NCBI RefSeq assembly: GCF_026230105.1
Contig: NC_079481.1
Span: forward strand, 32,278,489-32,342,488
DNA length: 64,000 nucleotides
Direction of reading: 5' to 3'
Source of the DNA: Diorhabda sublineata
Lineage: Eukaryota; Arthropoda; Insecta; Coleoptera; Chrysomelidae
The position numbers and the translations under genes were made by a program. Below are positions 22,864 through 34,250 of the stretch, piece after piece. A model generated the notes under the pieces. It ran no database searches. It was not told the origin of the DNA and worked only from the letters and a program-made list of their open reading frames with translations. The first letter of the stretch is position 1. The number at the start of each line of letters is the position of its first letter.

Positions 22864-24950
22864 GTAATTATATATTTTGCGTATTCAAAACTATTAATGC
22901 CACCTCTCCAATCACAAGAAATGTCAAATCGGGGCTATAAGGTGGCTGTTCAATCTCTAGGAAACCGCATTCGTGTACAGAAGTTTTGGAAAGCGAATCA
23001 GTTTGAACTGGGGCCTTTACAATTATGTTTTTTTCTTAAAATACTGATATATATTCATAATAACGATGGTAGTCATCAAAATACGTGGAAAAAAGTATTA
23101 AAATTGTAATGAAAATATTAAAAAAACCGAAATAAATAAATAAAATTCTTCTTTTATATAAAAAACGATTTATTTCGATGACAGTTATGACATATGACAT
23201 GACAGCTCCGTCATTATACATTTTGCGTATTCAAAACTATCAATGCCCCCTGCCCAATCACGAGAAATGTCAAATCGGGGCTATAAGGTGGCTGTTCAAT
23301 CTCTAGGAAACCGCATTCGTGTACAGAAGTTTTGGAAAGCGAATCAGTTTGAACTGGGGCCTTTACAATTATGTTTTTTTCTTAAAATACTGATATATAT
23401 TCATAATAACGATGGTAGTCATCAAAATACGTGGAAAAAAGTATTAAAATTGTAATGAAAATGTTAAAAAAACCGAAATAAATAAATAAAATTCTTCTTT
23501 TATATAAAAAACGATTTATTTCGATGACAGTTATGACATATGACATGACAGCTCCGTCATTATACATTTTGCGTATTCAAAACTATCAATGCCCCCTGCC
23601 CAATCACGAGAAATGTCAAATCGGGGCTATAAGGTGGGTGTTCAATCTCTAGGAAACCGCATTCGTGTACAGAAGTTTTGGAAAGCGAATCAGTTTGAAC
23701 TGGGGCCTTTACAATTATGTTTTTTTCTTAAAATACTGATATATATTCATAATAACGATGGTAGTCATCAAAATACGTGGAAAAAAGTATTAAAATTGTA
23801 ATGAAAATATTAAAAAAACCGAAATAAATAAATAAAATTCTTCTTTTATATAAAAAAACGATTTATTTCGATGACAGTTATGACATATGACATGACAGCT
23901 CCGTCATTATATATTTTGCGTATTCAAAATTATCAATGCCATCTTCCCAAGCACGAGAAATGTCAAATCGGGGCTATAAGGTGGCTGTTCAATCTCTAGG
24001 AAACCGCATTCCTGTACAGTAGTTTTGGAAAGCAAAGCAGTTTGGTCTGGAGTCTTTACAATTTTGTTTTTTTCTTAAAATACTGATATATATTCATAAT
24101 AACGATGGTAGTCATCAAAATACGTGGAAAAAAGTATTAAAATTGTAATGAAAATATTAAAAAAACCGAAATAAATAAATAAAATTCTTCTTTTATATAA
24201 AAAAACGATTTATTTCGATGACAGTTATGACATATGACATGACAGCTCCGTCATTATATATTTTGCGTATTCAAAATTATCAATGCCATCTTCCCAAGCA
24301 CGAGAAATGTCAAATCGGGGCTATAAGGTGGCTGTTCAATCTCTAGGAAACCGCATTCCTGTACAGTAGTTTTGGAAAGCAAAGCAGTTTGGTCTGGAGT
24401 CTTTACAATTTTGTTTTTTTCTTAAAATACTGATATATATTCATAATAACGATGGTAGTCATCAAAATACGTGGAAAAAAGTATTAAAATTGTAATGAAA
24501 ATATTAAAAAAACCGAAATAAATAAATAAAATTCTTCTTTTATATAAAAAACGATTTATTTCGATGACAGTTATGACATATGACATGACAGCTCCGTCAT
24601 TATATATTTTGCGTATTCAAAATTATCAATGCCATCTTCCCAAGCACGAGAAATGTCAAATCGGGGCTATAAGGTGGCTGTTCAATCTCTAGGAAACCGC
24701 ATTCCTGTACAGTAGTTTTGGAAAGCAAAGCAGTTTGGTCTGGAGTCTTTACAATTATGTTTTTTTCTTAAAATACTGATATATATTCAAAATATCGATG
24801 GTAATTATCAAAATAAGTCCAAAAAAGTATTAAGATTCTAATAAAAATGTTGAAAAAGCCGAAATAAATAAATCAAATTCTTCTTTTATATAAAAAACGA
24901 TTTATTTCGTTGACAGTTATGACACATGACATGACAGCTCCGCCATCAAT
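22864..24950 (-). repeat. ~346-bp mariner-derived satellite, array 1 (six units)
   Basis: GACAGTTATGACATATGACA or a variant occurs at 23180, 23526, 23873, 24220, 24566 and 24912, spacings 346-347. On the minus strand every unit carries a scrap of transposase: VHECGF, then EQPPYSPDLT, the mariner stretch ahead of the third catalytic aspartate. A second, AT-rich part contains a 10-bp inverted repeat (CGAAATAAAT ... ATTTATTTCG). Units 1-3 and units 4-6 form two subtypes: CCCAATCACGAG with GTGTACAGAAG, versus CCCAAGCACGAG with CTGTACAGTAG. Short plus-strand frames (such as 23243-23455) are by-products. Confidence 0.93.
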
Positions 24951-24973
24951 TATATTTTGATATTGGGCACAAA

Positions 24974-25331
24974 TTAAATGCAAAGTTCCAATAATAAAAT
25001 CTTTTGCACGAGTTCTAAACTGTAGGGCTTGTACAGCAAACGCCGTCTCAGAACTTTCCATGCAGTTGGTTGGGGTTTTCCAAGTTCTCTACTAGCTCTA
25101 TTGGTACTTGGGCTGCAAACAAAACTGTCTGACATCATCTTCTGATACACGCGGTCGGCCTGTGCTTTTTCCTTCACACACACTTCCAATTTCTTCAAAT
25201 TGATTAAACCAACGAGTAATGCTTTTTCTAGTTGGTGGTTTAATACCAAAATCGGCACGAAATGCCCGCTGCACTACAACTTGCGAACTCAATAACACAG
25301 AACACCTTGTGCTCCACAGTCGCCATCTCAC
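24974..25331 (-). pseudogene. Mariner-like transposase, N-terminal DNA-binding half, frameshifted
   Basis: Read on the minus strand, 25331-25098 gives VVVQRAFRADFG, KPPTRKSITRWFNQFEE, CEGKSTGRPRVSE. This is the helix-turn-helix region found at the N-terminus of many insect mariner-like transposases (the DUF4817 type). After one frameshift, 25135-24974 gives NRASRELGKPQPTAWKVLRRRL and KPYSLELVQ, the second DNA-binding segment. The usual catalytic domain does not follow; at about 24950 the sequence passes into the mariner-derived satellite. The frame starts at an ATG at 25331 and would begin MRWRLWST. It is inactive because it is frameshifted and lacks the catalytic half. Confidence 0.85.
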
Positions 25332-26573
25332 TTACAACTGACAGTTACAGAAAATGGCGGCCTATTACCGCGAGATCTCTAGCGGCCGCTTCCGGAACCG
25401 TCACCGCCTGCCTACACTTGTAACACATTAAAAAAACTTTGAAACGAATTTTTAAAAATTAAAACATTGGAAATTAACGGGAAAAGGATCAAGTTTGGAT
25501 ATAATTTAAAGAGGACATGAATTGAGTGACTTTGAATGCTTGATTTTGAACCTAATGACGGACTGTCATATTTAATAAGCAACGTGAATGCTAGAGGGCG
25601 TTGTTTCATATATTTCAAATAGAATCACGATATTTTAAGTAGATATTTTAAATGTAAAGTTAATAACATCGAAATAGCAATTATTCGATAGCCATATGTG
25701 TAAAATTCGTAGTATTGGACTTCGAATTCGATTCTAATGTCCATGAATTCGACGTATTGGTATCTTGAAGACTTCCTCTCTACTTAAAGCAACCGCTATT
25801 AACCTAACATACTGAAAATGCAACTGAAATTATGTAGGACGGCATCAAACGCCTTAAGTAGTTTTCAGTAGTAGTAAATAACCATATGTCTTGAAACAAC
25901 AACTCTAATTATTCTAAATTTCATCTGCTTACAATGTTTTTCAAATAATCGTCGAGGTAATAGATGTAACATTCGTTTTGCGGTTACAGATAACACGATA
26001 GGTCAGTGGTAGAGTGCAAAAGGCTACTCGAAGTCGACTATAGGTTATAAAAGAAATAGTTTTATCTGATTTTCTTGCTGAAAAACAATCACAAACTCTA
26101 ATAATCGAGGTACTACAAAGTGAACTACATCGTACGATGTTAATTGCAAACTGGAACACCCTTTATATGTAGGGAATATGTCAAATTTGACATTTGAAGT
26201 TTGACGTTTTCAATGATGAACGTACTCGGAGGGTGCTCGTTAGGTTAGATATCGATGGTTTTATGAAATCAATCGCGGGCGTATTTCGCTACAGGATGAA
26301 CTATTTTAACTGCTTTTATCTTTTCAATACATGATCTTAATTAATTGTTAACAGTGAACAAGGCGAATTATTCAACCAGATTGATTTTTTTTACTGGGAC
26401 TTGATGAAAAATATTCAGGACGTGAAACTTTCGAACCGTATCGTGTGAAACCGGCTTCATCATATCTTTTCGTTATGCAAATAATATGATTTTCGATAGT
26501 AAGTTTATTTATTTATTCATTAGGTCTCTAAGAAATGGTTTATAGTGTTTTAACATCTCCTGTAAATATTTTT
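25332..26573. other. Unique spacer, no gene supported
   Basis: A short GC-rich tract (25350-25410, with GCGGCCGC) lies just upstream of the transposase start and could belong to the element's 5' end. Minus-strand frames at 25412-25618 and 25941-26159 have no recognised motif. The phrase GAAGTTTGACGTTT at about 26195 resembles AAAGTTTGACATTT at about 30005 and GAAGTTTGACATTT at about 52300, a small dispersed motif. Confidence 0.35.
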
Positions 26574-26714
26574 AATGAATTATTACAATTTTCTTCAGAA
26601 TGTACGACGATCTAAAAATCTAAATATCTTCTAAACCACAAATTTTATCGATTTAAACAAAGAGAAACTTTTTGTTAAAAAATCGATTGGAAATTTCATT
26701 TTTGCTATCTACAG
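26574..26714. repeat. Direct repeat flanking satellite array 2, left copy
   Basis: About 141 bp match 28558-28699 in the same orientation, with few differences. Both begin AATGAATTATTACAATTTTC and end with CATTTTTGCTAYCTACAG. The two copies sit directly against the two ends of the mariner-derived array. Confidence 0.9.
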
Positions 26715-28557
26715 CCGAAATAAATAAATCAAATTCTTCTTTTATATAGAAAACGATTTATTTCGATGACAGTTATGACATATGACATGACAGCTCCGTC
26801 ATTATACATTTTGCGTATTCAAAACTATCAATGCCATCTCCCCAATCACGAGAAATGTCAAATCGGGGCTATAAGGTGGCTGTTCAATTTTTAGGAAACC
26901 GCATTCGTGTACAGAAGTTTTGGAAAGCTAAAGAGGTTGAGCTGGAGCCTTTACAATGATGTTTTTTCTTAAAATACTGATATATATTCAAAATAGCGAT
27001 GGTAATCATCAAAATATGTCTAAAAAAGTATTAAAATTGTAATAAAAATGTTAAAAAAGACGAAATAAATAAATCAAATTCTTCTTTTATATAGAAAACG
27101 ATTTATTTCGATGACAGTTATGACATATGACATGACAGCTCCGTCATTATACATTTTGCGTATTCAAAACTATCAATGCCACCAGCCCAATCACGAGAAA
27201 TGTCAAATCGGGGCTATAAGGGGGCTGTTCAATCTCTAGGAAACCGCATTCGTGTACTGTAGTTTTGGAAAACGAAGCAGTTTGAACTGGGGCCTTTACA
27301 ATTATGTTTTTTTTTTCAAAATACTGATATATATTCAAAATAGCGATGGTAATCATCAAAATAAGTCTAAAAAAGTATTAAGATTGTAATAAAAATGTTA
27401 AAAAAGACGAAATAAATAAATCAAATTCTTCTTTTATATAAAAAACGATTTATTTCGATGACAGTTATGACATATGACATGACAGCTCCGTCATTATACA
27501 TTTTGCGTATTCAAAACTATCAATGCCCCCTGCCCAATCACGGGAAATGTCAAATCGGGGCTATAAGGTGGCTGTTCAATCTCTAGGAAACCGCATTCGT
27601 GTACTGTAGTTTTGGAAATCGAAGCAGTTTGAACTGGGGCCTTTACAATTATGTTTTTTTTTTCAAAATACTGATATATATTCAAAATAGCGATGGTAAT
27701 CATCAAAATAAGTCTAAAAAAGTATTAAAATTGTAATAAAAATGTTAAAAAAGACGAAATAAATAAATCAAATTCTTCTTTTATATAAAAAACGATTTAT
27801 TTCGATGACAGTTATGACATATGACATGACAGCTCCGTCATTATACATTTTGCGTATTCAAAACTATCAATGCCCCCTGCCCAATCACGGGAAATGTCAA
27901 ATCGGGGCTATAAGGTGGCTGTTCAATCTCTAGGAAACCGCATTCGTGTACTGTAGTTTTGGAAAACGAAGCAGTTTGAACTGGAGCCTTTACAATTATG
28001 TTTTTTCTTAAAATACTGATATATATTCAAAATAACGATAGTAATAATCAAAATAAGTCTAAAAAAGTATTAAGATTGTAATAAAAATGTTGAAAAAGCC
28101 GAAATAAATAAATCAAATTCTTCTTTTATATAAAAAACGATTTATTTCGATGACAGTTATGACATATGACATGACAGCTCCGTCATTATACATTTTGCGT
28201 ATTCAAAACTATCAATGCCCCCTGCCCAATCACGGGAAATGTCAAATCGGGGCTATAAGGTGGCTGTTCAATCTCTAGGAAACCGCATTCGTGTACTGTA
28301 GTTTTGGAAATCGAAGCAGTTTGAACTGGGGCCTTTACAATTATGTTTTTTTTTTCAAAATACTGATATATATTCAAAATAGCGATGGTAATCATCAAAA
28401 TAAGTCTAAAAAAGTATTAAAATTGTAATAAAAATGTTAAAAAAGACGAAATAAATAAATCAAATTCTTCTTTTATATAAAAAACGATTTATTTCGATGA
28501 CAGTTATGACATATGACATGACAGCTCCGTCCTTATATATTTTGAGTATTGAAAATG
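26715..28557 (-). repeat. ~346-bp mariner-derived satellite, array 2 (five units plus part)
   Basis: GACAGTTATGACATATGACA occurs at 26768, 27113, 27460, 27807, 28152 and 28499 (spacings 345-347). The minus-strand frames at 27147-27359, 27494-27706 and 28186-28398 are the repeat unit read three times. Each contains KAPVQTAS, VHECGF and PPYSPDLT from a mariner transposase, with the second catalytic aspartate replaced (K where DNAPV is expected). The array both starts and ends with the same ~110-bp part of the unit (CGAAATAAATAAATC ... TATTTTG.GTATT), so it contains five whole units plus one extra copy of that part. Confidence 0.93.
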
Positions 28558-28699
28558 AATGAATTATTACAATTTTCTTCATGAATGTAAAACGATCTAA
28601 AAATCTAAATATCTTCTAAACCACAAATTTTATCGACTTAAACAAAGAGTAACTTTTTGTTGAAAAATCGATTGGAAATTTCATTTTTGCTACCTACAG
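28558..28699. repeat. Direct repeat flanking satellite array 2, right copy
   Basis: Same orientation and nearly the same sequence as 26574-26714. The pair looks like a duplicated host or element segment with the array in between. Confidence 0.9.
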
Positions 28700-30085
28700 A
28701 TTGTACAGAATGTCCCTGTAAAAGTTACACACGATATGGATATACGTAATCATCTAATAGAAATTCATGATGTTCGAATGGAAAATTTAGAAACTTTAAA
28801 TGCCTATAGATCAAAAACAAAAGGTTGTATGAGAAATTTTTTTTATCTCATCACCTACAACCGAATTTTTCGCAACAAGTCCTTGAACTCGCGTATTTTA
28901 TCACTCCTCTTCTTTTTTATTTTCTTACTCTTGGATCGAAGATATTCCAGTCAACTTTTGCCATAAAACGGGTTATTCAGTCACTAAATAGAAAGAAAAT
29001 TATAAATGGAATTCGAGTTGTAATTAAATTATTAAATTATAAGACGAAACCAGCTGCAATAAAAAGTTTCTACGGGTAATTTTCATATTTAGTTAAATCC
29101 TATCCCGATTTTCGCCCTCACCAGTGACCCTCGTCAACTATGAGCGAATATCAGACCGAATCGAATCACCAACAACCATAAAGGCCGTATCTACAATTAA
29201 CTCTACAGAAACACGACGAAATTGAAAAAAATTCCAAGAAAATACCAGTTCGATTGAAGCGAGGTTGATTATTTGAGACTGAGAGTTAGATAGAAGCGTC
29301 CACCTGGTTTAGAAAACATTTTCGGGTGTTTTCAAAGGTTGTATGCGTATAAAGTCAACGTAATGGCGGTTGACATTTGACGTTTACTCAAGGTCGTAAC
29401 ACGCGCGCCAACCATACGAAAGTTATGCCACAAAAATACGGTTATATAGTATAACTAAAAAAGAAGAAATATTTCCATATTTTATTTATTTAATTGTTGT
29501 GAAATGTTGGTTTAAATTAAATAACATCAAACTCACGTAATTAGACGTTGTATAATAATAATTTTATTATTATAATTTGTATCCTTTTGTATCTGACAAT
29601 GAATTTATTTTGACCAGTTAATGAGTTATTATAAAATGAAAAATGAATTAAGGCAGTGATTAGAAAGACATTGTTCACCAGATGACGTGGCGGATTATTA
29701 ACCAAAAAAAAAACTTGATGTGTACGAGCTTATAATAATTTAATCATTCCGATTCGTATGGGATAAAACACAGAAAGAAACTTACAACAACAGTTCATAT
29801 TAATAAGCACACAACACTATTCAGATGACTTAATAAAGACATTATCCGAAGATTACTCCTCCTAACAGAGGCGTCGCTATATTTTTTTGTAAATAAATTA
29901 TGTATATATAATTATAAGTTTTTGTCTATTCAAAAATATATGATGGTTGCTATTTAAATTTGACATATGACAACACCGATGGGAAGACGTCAAATCTGAC
30001 ATAAAGTTTGACATTTCTAATGGTACAAATACTGTCATACGTTCGATTATTAAGCACCATTTTACTGATTCAAAACTGATAGTTC
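28700..30085. other. Unique spacer, no gene supported
   Basis: The plus-strand frames 28736-28966 and 28825-29079 overlap each other and have no recognised domain. They follow ACAGAATGTCCCTGTAAAAG, which resembles the ACAGGGTGTCCC end of common insect transposons, so the segment may be a decayed element. The rest is AT-rich. Confidence 0.35.
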
Positions 30086-30089
30086 TATG

Positions 30090-30297
30090 ATTTTAAAATG
30101 CTTTTTGAAAACCACCAGTTTTATATCGTTTTCCAAAAGTAACATTCCATCTGATTCTTTAGTTATTAGTTCGGTTCGTTTTTTGGCTGCTTTCTCATTT
30201 CCTGGTATACCTGGAAGCCACTTGGTTACTTTGCTTATGTTAGCTACTGCTTTTAGAGTTTTTTTACAATCCCAAACCTCTTGGATATCTTAGAGAA
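30090..30297 (-). pseudogene. RNase H fragment of a non-LTR retrotransposon
   Basis: On the minus strand one frame reads VWDCKKTLKAVANISKVTKW, then LPGIPGNEKAAKKRTELI. This matches the C-terminal RNase H segment of jockey-type elements, where 'KVTLVWVPGHSGIxGNEKAD' holds the conserved His and Asp. Here WVPGHSG has shrunk to WLPG and the aspartate after NEKA is Ala, so both catalytic positions are lost. No reverse transcriptase sequence lies next to it, so this is an isolated scrap. RNase H would have removed RNA from the RNA-DNA hybrid during retrotransposition. A plus-strand frame over the same bases is its shadow. Confidence 0.65.
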
Positions 30298-31169
30298 TGT
30301 ATTTGTATACTGTATATGTATATTGCTTGCAACTTAACCTCAAAAATGACAAGTGATGTTCCTAGAGGTATGCGTGGCCATTTTCCCTCCGGATTTTATT
30401 GAAAATGGTGGAAAGCGATGTGGACTTTGATTAGAAACGTTTCCGAACGACGCCAATGGCAGCGGTACCACGACAAAGAGGTGTTGGAGTGATTAACGTC
30501 GGAATGTGAATATATTAAATAATCCTACAGGGCAGGTGTGAACCCCTGCGGAGACACACGGGGGGTACGAGGTCTTCAAGCGGCACAAAATGATACGCCG
30601 ACATTTTTTCGATCTATTCCATCGCCTGTTATTTGAAAGAGAAAAAAAAACTTTTCTTTTTTCTTTTGCTTGCCAGCAACGGAGATGACTTGTTTATGAG
30701 ATGACTTATTTTACTGCGATTGTTACAAATTAATTTGGTGTGGTTGTAAAAGGTCCATTAATAATAACTTTCGTTTCTTATTTAATAGAGACATCTCGGG
30801 AGCTGATTTATATATGTATAGTAACACCCTAGGGTTAATTAGATCGTTTCCTTTGTAAGGGTGAATTGATTTTTAAAAAAGATTAACTGAAGAATTGAGA
30901 TTTCTAACCCTCCCCGTGCTTTTTCTCACTTCGAATATTGTCTCAAACATTCCACCAAACAGTAATTATCCAAAAACAGAAAATTGTAAGTCAATATTAA
31001 TGACATCAATTAATTCAATGACTCAAGTCAAAATACCAAATAACTAACAAGAAGAAAACGGTTACAACAGACAGAATCGATGAATAAAGAGACAAAAATG
31101 AATATTATGGTTGTAGAGAATGATTTAAGGAATGATTCTTCAATTTAAAAACAATTTATTCTAAATAAC
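30298..31169. other. Spacer, no gene seen
   Basis: A GC-richer patch at 30520-30580 (GGGCAGGTGTGAACCCCTGC then GGAGACACACGGGGGG) is unusual for the window and can form a small GCAGG/CCTGC stem. No coding frame covers it. The remainder is AT-rich. Confidence 0.35.
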
Positions 31170-32424
31170 TCATTAGAAAATTGTTAAAAAACTAATTAAC
31201 AAACTGCATTTTGACAAAATCCATCTCCTTTTCTTCTACGAAGCTAAAGATGGTGCTGAAGCTCCACATCTTACCTAAAGTTTAGATTTGGAGCGCCTTT
31301 AAATTAGATTAGATCCTTTGGGAAGACATTTTGACTGTCCAGCCACGTTGCACCTAGAATCCTTTCACAGAAAAGGTCTTCCCAAGCCCGAGTTAATGCC
31401 TAGGTGGTATTTGACTTACCAGAAGACCGAGTACAAGGTTAATGTCGTTACAATCGGAGACATCTAAGACAATACACTCTTAGAAATAGAAAATTAACTA
31501 GCAAATTGTTAAAAAACTTATTAGAAAACTGCATTTTGACAGAATCCATCCCCTCTTCTTTAACGAAACTAAAGATGGTGCTGAAGCTCCACATTTTACC
31601 TAGAGTTTAGATTTGGAGCGCCTTTAAATTAGATTAGATCCTTTGAGAAGACATTTTGACTGTCCAGCCACGTTGCACCTAGAATCCTTTCAGAGAAAAG
31701 GTCTTCCCAAGCCCGAGTTAATGCCTAGGTGGTATTTGACTTACCAGAAGACCGAGTACAAGGTTAATGTCGTTACAATCGGAGACATCTAAGACAATAC
31801 ACTCTTAGAAATAGAAAATTAACTAGCAAAATGTTAAAAAACTTATTAGAAAACTGCATTTTGACAGAATCCATCCCCTCTTCTTCTACGAAACTAAAGA
31901 TGATGCTGAAGCTCCACATTTTACCTAGAGTTTAGATTTGGAGCGCCTTTAAATTAGATTAGATCCTTTGAGAAGACATTTTGACTGTCCAGCCACGTTG
32001 CACCTAGAATCCTTTCAGAGAAAAGGTCTTCCCAAGCCCGAGTTAATGCCTAGGTGGTATTTGACTTACCAAAAGACCGAGTACAAGGTTAATGTCGTTA
32101 CAATCGGAGACATCTAAGACAATACACTCTTAGAAATAGAAAATTAACTAGCAAAATGTTAAAAAACTTATTAGAAAACTGCATTTTGACAGAATCCATC
32201 CCCTCTTCTTTAACGAAACTAAAGATGGTGCTGAAGCTCCACATCTTACCTAAAGTTTAGATTTGGAGCGCCTTTAAATTAGATTAGATCCTTTGGGGAG
32301 ACATTTTGACTGTCCAGCCACGTTGCACCTAGAATCCTTTCAGAGAAAAGGTCTTCCCAAGCCCGAGTTAATGCCTAGGTGGTATTTGACTTACCAAAAG
32401 ACCGAGTACAAGGTTAATGTCGTT
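31170..32424. repeat. 325-bp tandem repeat, four units
   Basis: AAACTGCATTTTGACA starts at 31201, 31526, 31851 and 32176, exactly 325 apart. Units are nearly identical (differences such as CCATCTCC/CCATCCCC and TTGGGAAG/TTGAGAAG), so amplification is recent. The last unit leaves the repeat at about 32424, where GTCGTT continues with TTAGGTATGG where the others have ACAATCGGAG. The repeats stop in all frames, but part of the last unit is the start of the 111-residue frame described next. Confidence 0.95.
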
Positions 32425-32628
32425 TTAGGTATGGAGTTTGTGGCTGTTGGGCACGATCCAGTCCTTTGCGTTGGCTTCTATCCATCTTTATACCACAGAG
32501 AAGCATTAAGACTCCACGAATTGACTTTATTAAAGTTGTATCGCATGGGGAGGAATAAGACACGAAAAACCTTCATAGATCTTGTTTCATATCAGAATGA
32601 ATCAGAACTGGTAAATGTTGAAGCTTGA
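32293..32628 (+). other. Unrecognised 111-residue frame running out of the repeat
   Basis: The first ~44 residues are encoded by the last 325-bp unit and the rest by unique DNA. The protein has no signal peptide, no membrane segment and no domain I know. Text such as LGMEFVAVGHDPVLCVGFYP and LRLHELTLLKLYRMGRN looks protein-like, and the unique part is less AT-rich than its flanks. In the other units the frame is closed soon after the point where this one continues. The repeat unit may therefore have been copied out of the 5' part of a longer original sequence. Coding status is unproven. Confidence 0.3.
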
Positions 32629-32819
32629 ATTAGCCTCGGAGCTGTCAAATCTCACCTTAAATGTCTTTTGGTGGTTGATCTAACATATTTTAGGAAGGAA
32701 TTTGCTTTGTACAAGATGATTTTAAGACATAATCGATTGTACATTCCGAAAGGAATAGTAACCGCTCAATCAAGAGGTCTTCGACTGGTTTCTTGTGCTG
32801 AGTCAATCCACGTTCTAAT

Positions 32820-32924
32820 TCATCGCATGTTTTGACTTTTTTCCTCCATATTTTCCCGTCCCATTTTGTTCAGATCATTCGTTACTTCATTTTTCCATTG
32901 GTTTTTTAGTCTCCGGACCTCCAT
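32820..32924 (-). pseudogene. C-terminal tail of a non-LTR reverse transcriptase (scrap)
   Basis: A minus-strand frame of 34 residues reads MEVRRLKNQWKNEVTNDLNK then MGRENMEEKSQNMR. It resembles the C-terminal tail of many insect endonuclease/reverse-transcriptase proteins (GRPKxRWxDEVxxDLxxMGxxNWxxxAQDR). No catalytic region is next to it. It is short, so a chance match cannot be excluded. Confidence 0.5.
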
Positions 32925-32974
32925 TCTGTTATTATGTTTCTTTCGATGATGATATCGTCGACAAAATCCACCAA

Positions 32975-33222
32975 ATGGTACTAGATACTCCCAATACGTT
33001 TGGGATTGAATCTAGTGGGAACTAAATCTAGTTGATCTAGACCGGTAGTCCAAAAAACAGCAGAAATAAAGAAACTCTTCATCTCTCAAGTGAGAATACA
33101 TCACGAGAAAGGGAAACAGGGGAAAAAAGAGAAGAACGTGACGGAACTTGGACGACCAAGAGGCGGGGAAGACCCTTTGAGGCGTGGACTCAACGTGGCG
33201 CTACACCTGGGTGCGTATGAAG
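32975..33222. repeat. Dispersed element C, copy 1
   Basis: Shares several blocks, in the same order, with 33885-34250: ACTCCCRATACGTTTGGGA, AACTAAATCTAGTTGATCTA, AAGTGAGAATAC.TCAC, CCAAGAGGCG and GGCGCTACACCTGGGTGCGT. This copy is shorter in its middle. The plus-strand frame 33090-33296 falls in it and is probably a by-product. Confidence 0.7.
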
Positions 33223-33884
33223 TAGAAGACGCAGTTCTTCGGCAGTTTTTGGGACACTTCTGGACTTATGTGGATGGACTATCTTCGAAAATTTGATTTA
33301 TATGATGTGGTGACTAGTTATAAACAAAAACTTACTTTATAGAATGTTTTTCGTCTTTACCACATTCCCAATTTTGACAATATACGTAAACCTAACCTAA
33401 TTGAACCATAAACTTTCAAAGTTCACGCACTAACCGCCTCTACGATTAACCTAACTTATTATAGGTTAAGTCAGTCATTGTTTTAAAAAGCTAATCGTTA
33501 TATATATATTTAAAGTTAAATATACGTCTTGGTAAACGTCTATATATCTTATTTTAAATATTTATTGTGGATATATCTCATTTTCTACACGTCTTGGTTT
33601 CAAATTTCATCGTAACTGATTTAGAGCTCTCAACGAGAAGAAGAGAACATAAAATATTGGTAAATAAATCATTCTCGCTCGAGAAGAAGAAACGTTTCAA
33701 TCAGACTCCATTCTAGATAATAATTATTCTCTTTGCTTGAGGCCAGGGACGTATTTAGAAAGTTTCATCCGAAAATAAAATGTTTAAAACCTCGAAACAA
33801 CGTATTTAGCTAAAAACTCAAAAAGTTTTATAAGAGTTAGTTAGGCGGATCGTCCCAGCACGAAGAGTCTTTGGATCTTGCACC
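33223..33884. other. Spacer between two copies of element C
   Basis: AT-rich DNA with a small TATATA run near 33508. No gene or further repeat is recognised. Confidence 0.4.
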
Positions 33885-34250
33885 ACCAAGACGGCTAGAA
33901 ACTCCCGATACGTTTGGGACTCGGATTGAATCTCGTGGTAACTTTGTTTGAACTAAATCTAGTTGATCTAGACCTGGAGGTCGATAAAAATCCCCCGAAT
34001 CCAAACTGGAAGATATCGTGACGAGGGATGAATGATTGCTGTGTCGAACGATTCCCCTGGGGTACTAAATCGCACCCCACTGTATCCAGACTTTATTCCG
34101 GAATGCGGGGCTCTGCTGGAATGGACCAAACTTTCCCTAGGTACTCGTGGCAACAACCGCGGAGTAGCTTTCCACTTTTTAAGTGAGAATACCTCACCAG
34201 GATAACCAAGAGGCGTAGACTCAGTGAGGCGCTACACCTGGGTGCGTATG
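33885..34250. repeat. Dispersed element C, copy 2
   Basis: Longer relative of 32975-33222, with an extra middle of about 150 bp (33975-34150) that is GC-richer than the window average (ATGCGGGGCTCTGCTGGAAT). Minus-strand frames at 33895-34156 overlap each other and show no domain. The element class is not recognised; the untranslated region of a retrotransposon is one possibility. Confidence 0.65.

Noticed and set aside
25998..26042. tRNA-like text (AGGTCAGTGGTAGAGTGC ... CTCGAAGTC)
   Set aside because: The D-arm-like part is good, but the T-arm-like part follows after only ~12 bp, no acceptor stem pairs and no anticodon arm fits.
33385..33400. Telomere-like AACCTAACCTAA
   Set aside because: Only two CCTAA units; far too short for an insect (TTAGG)n array.
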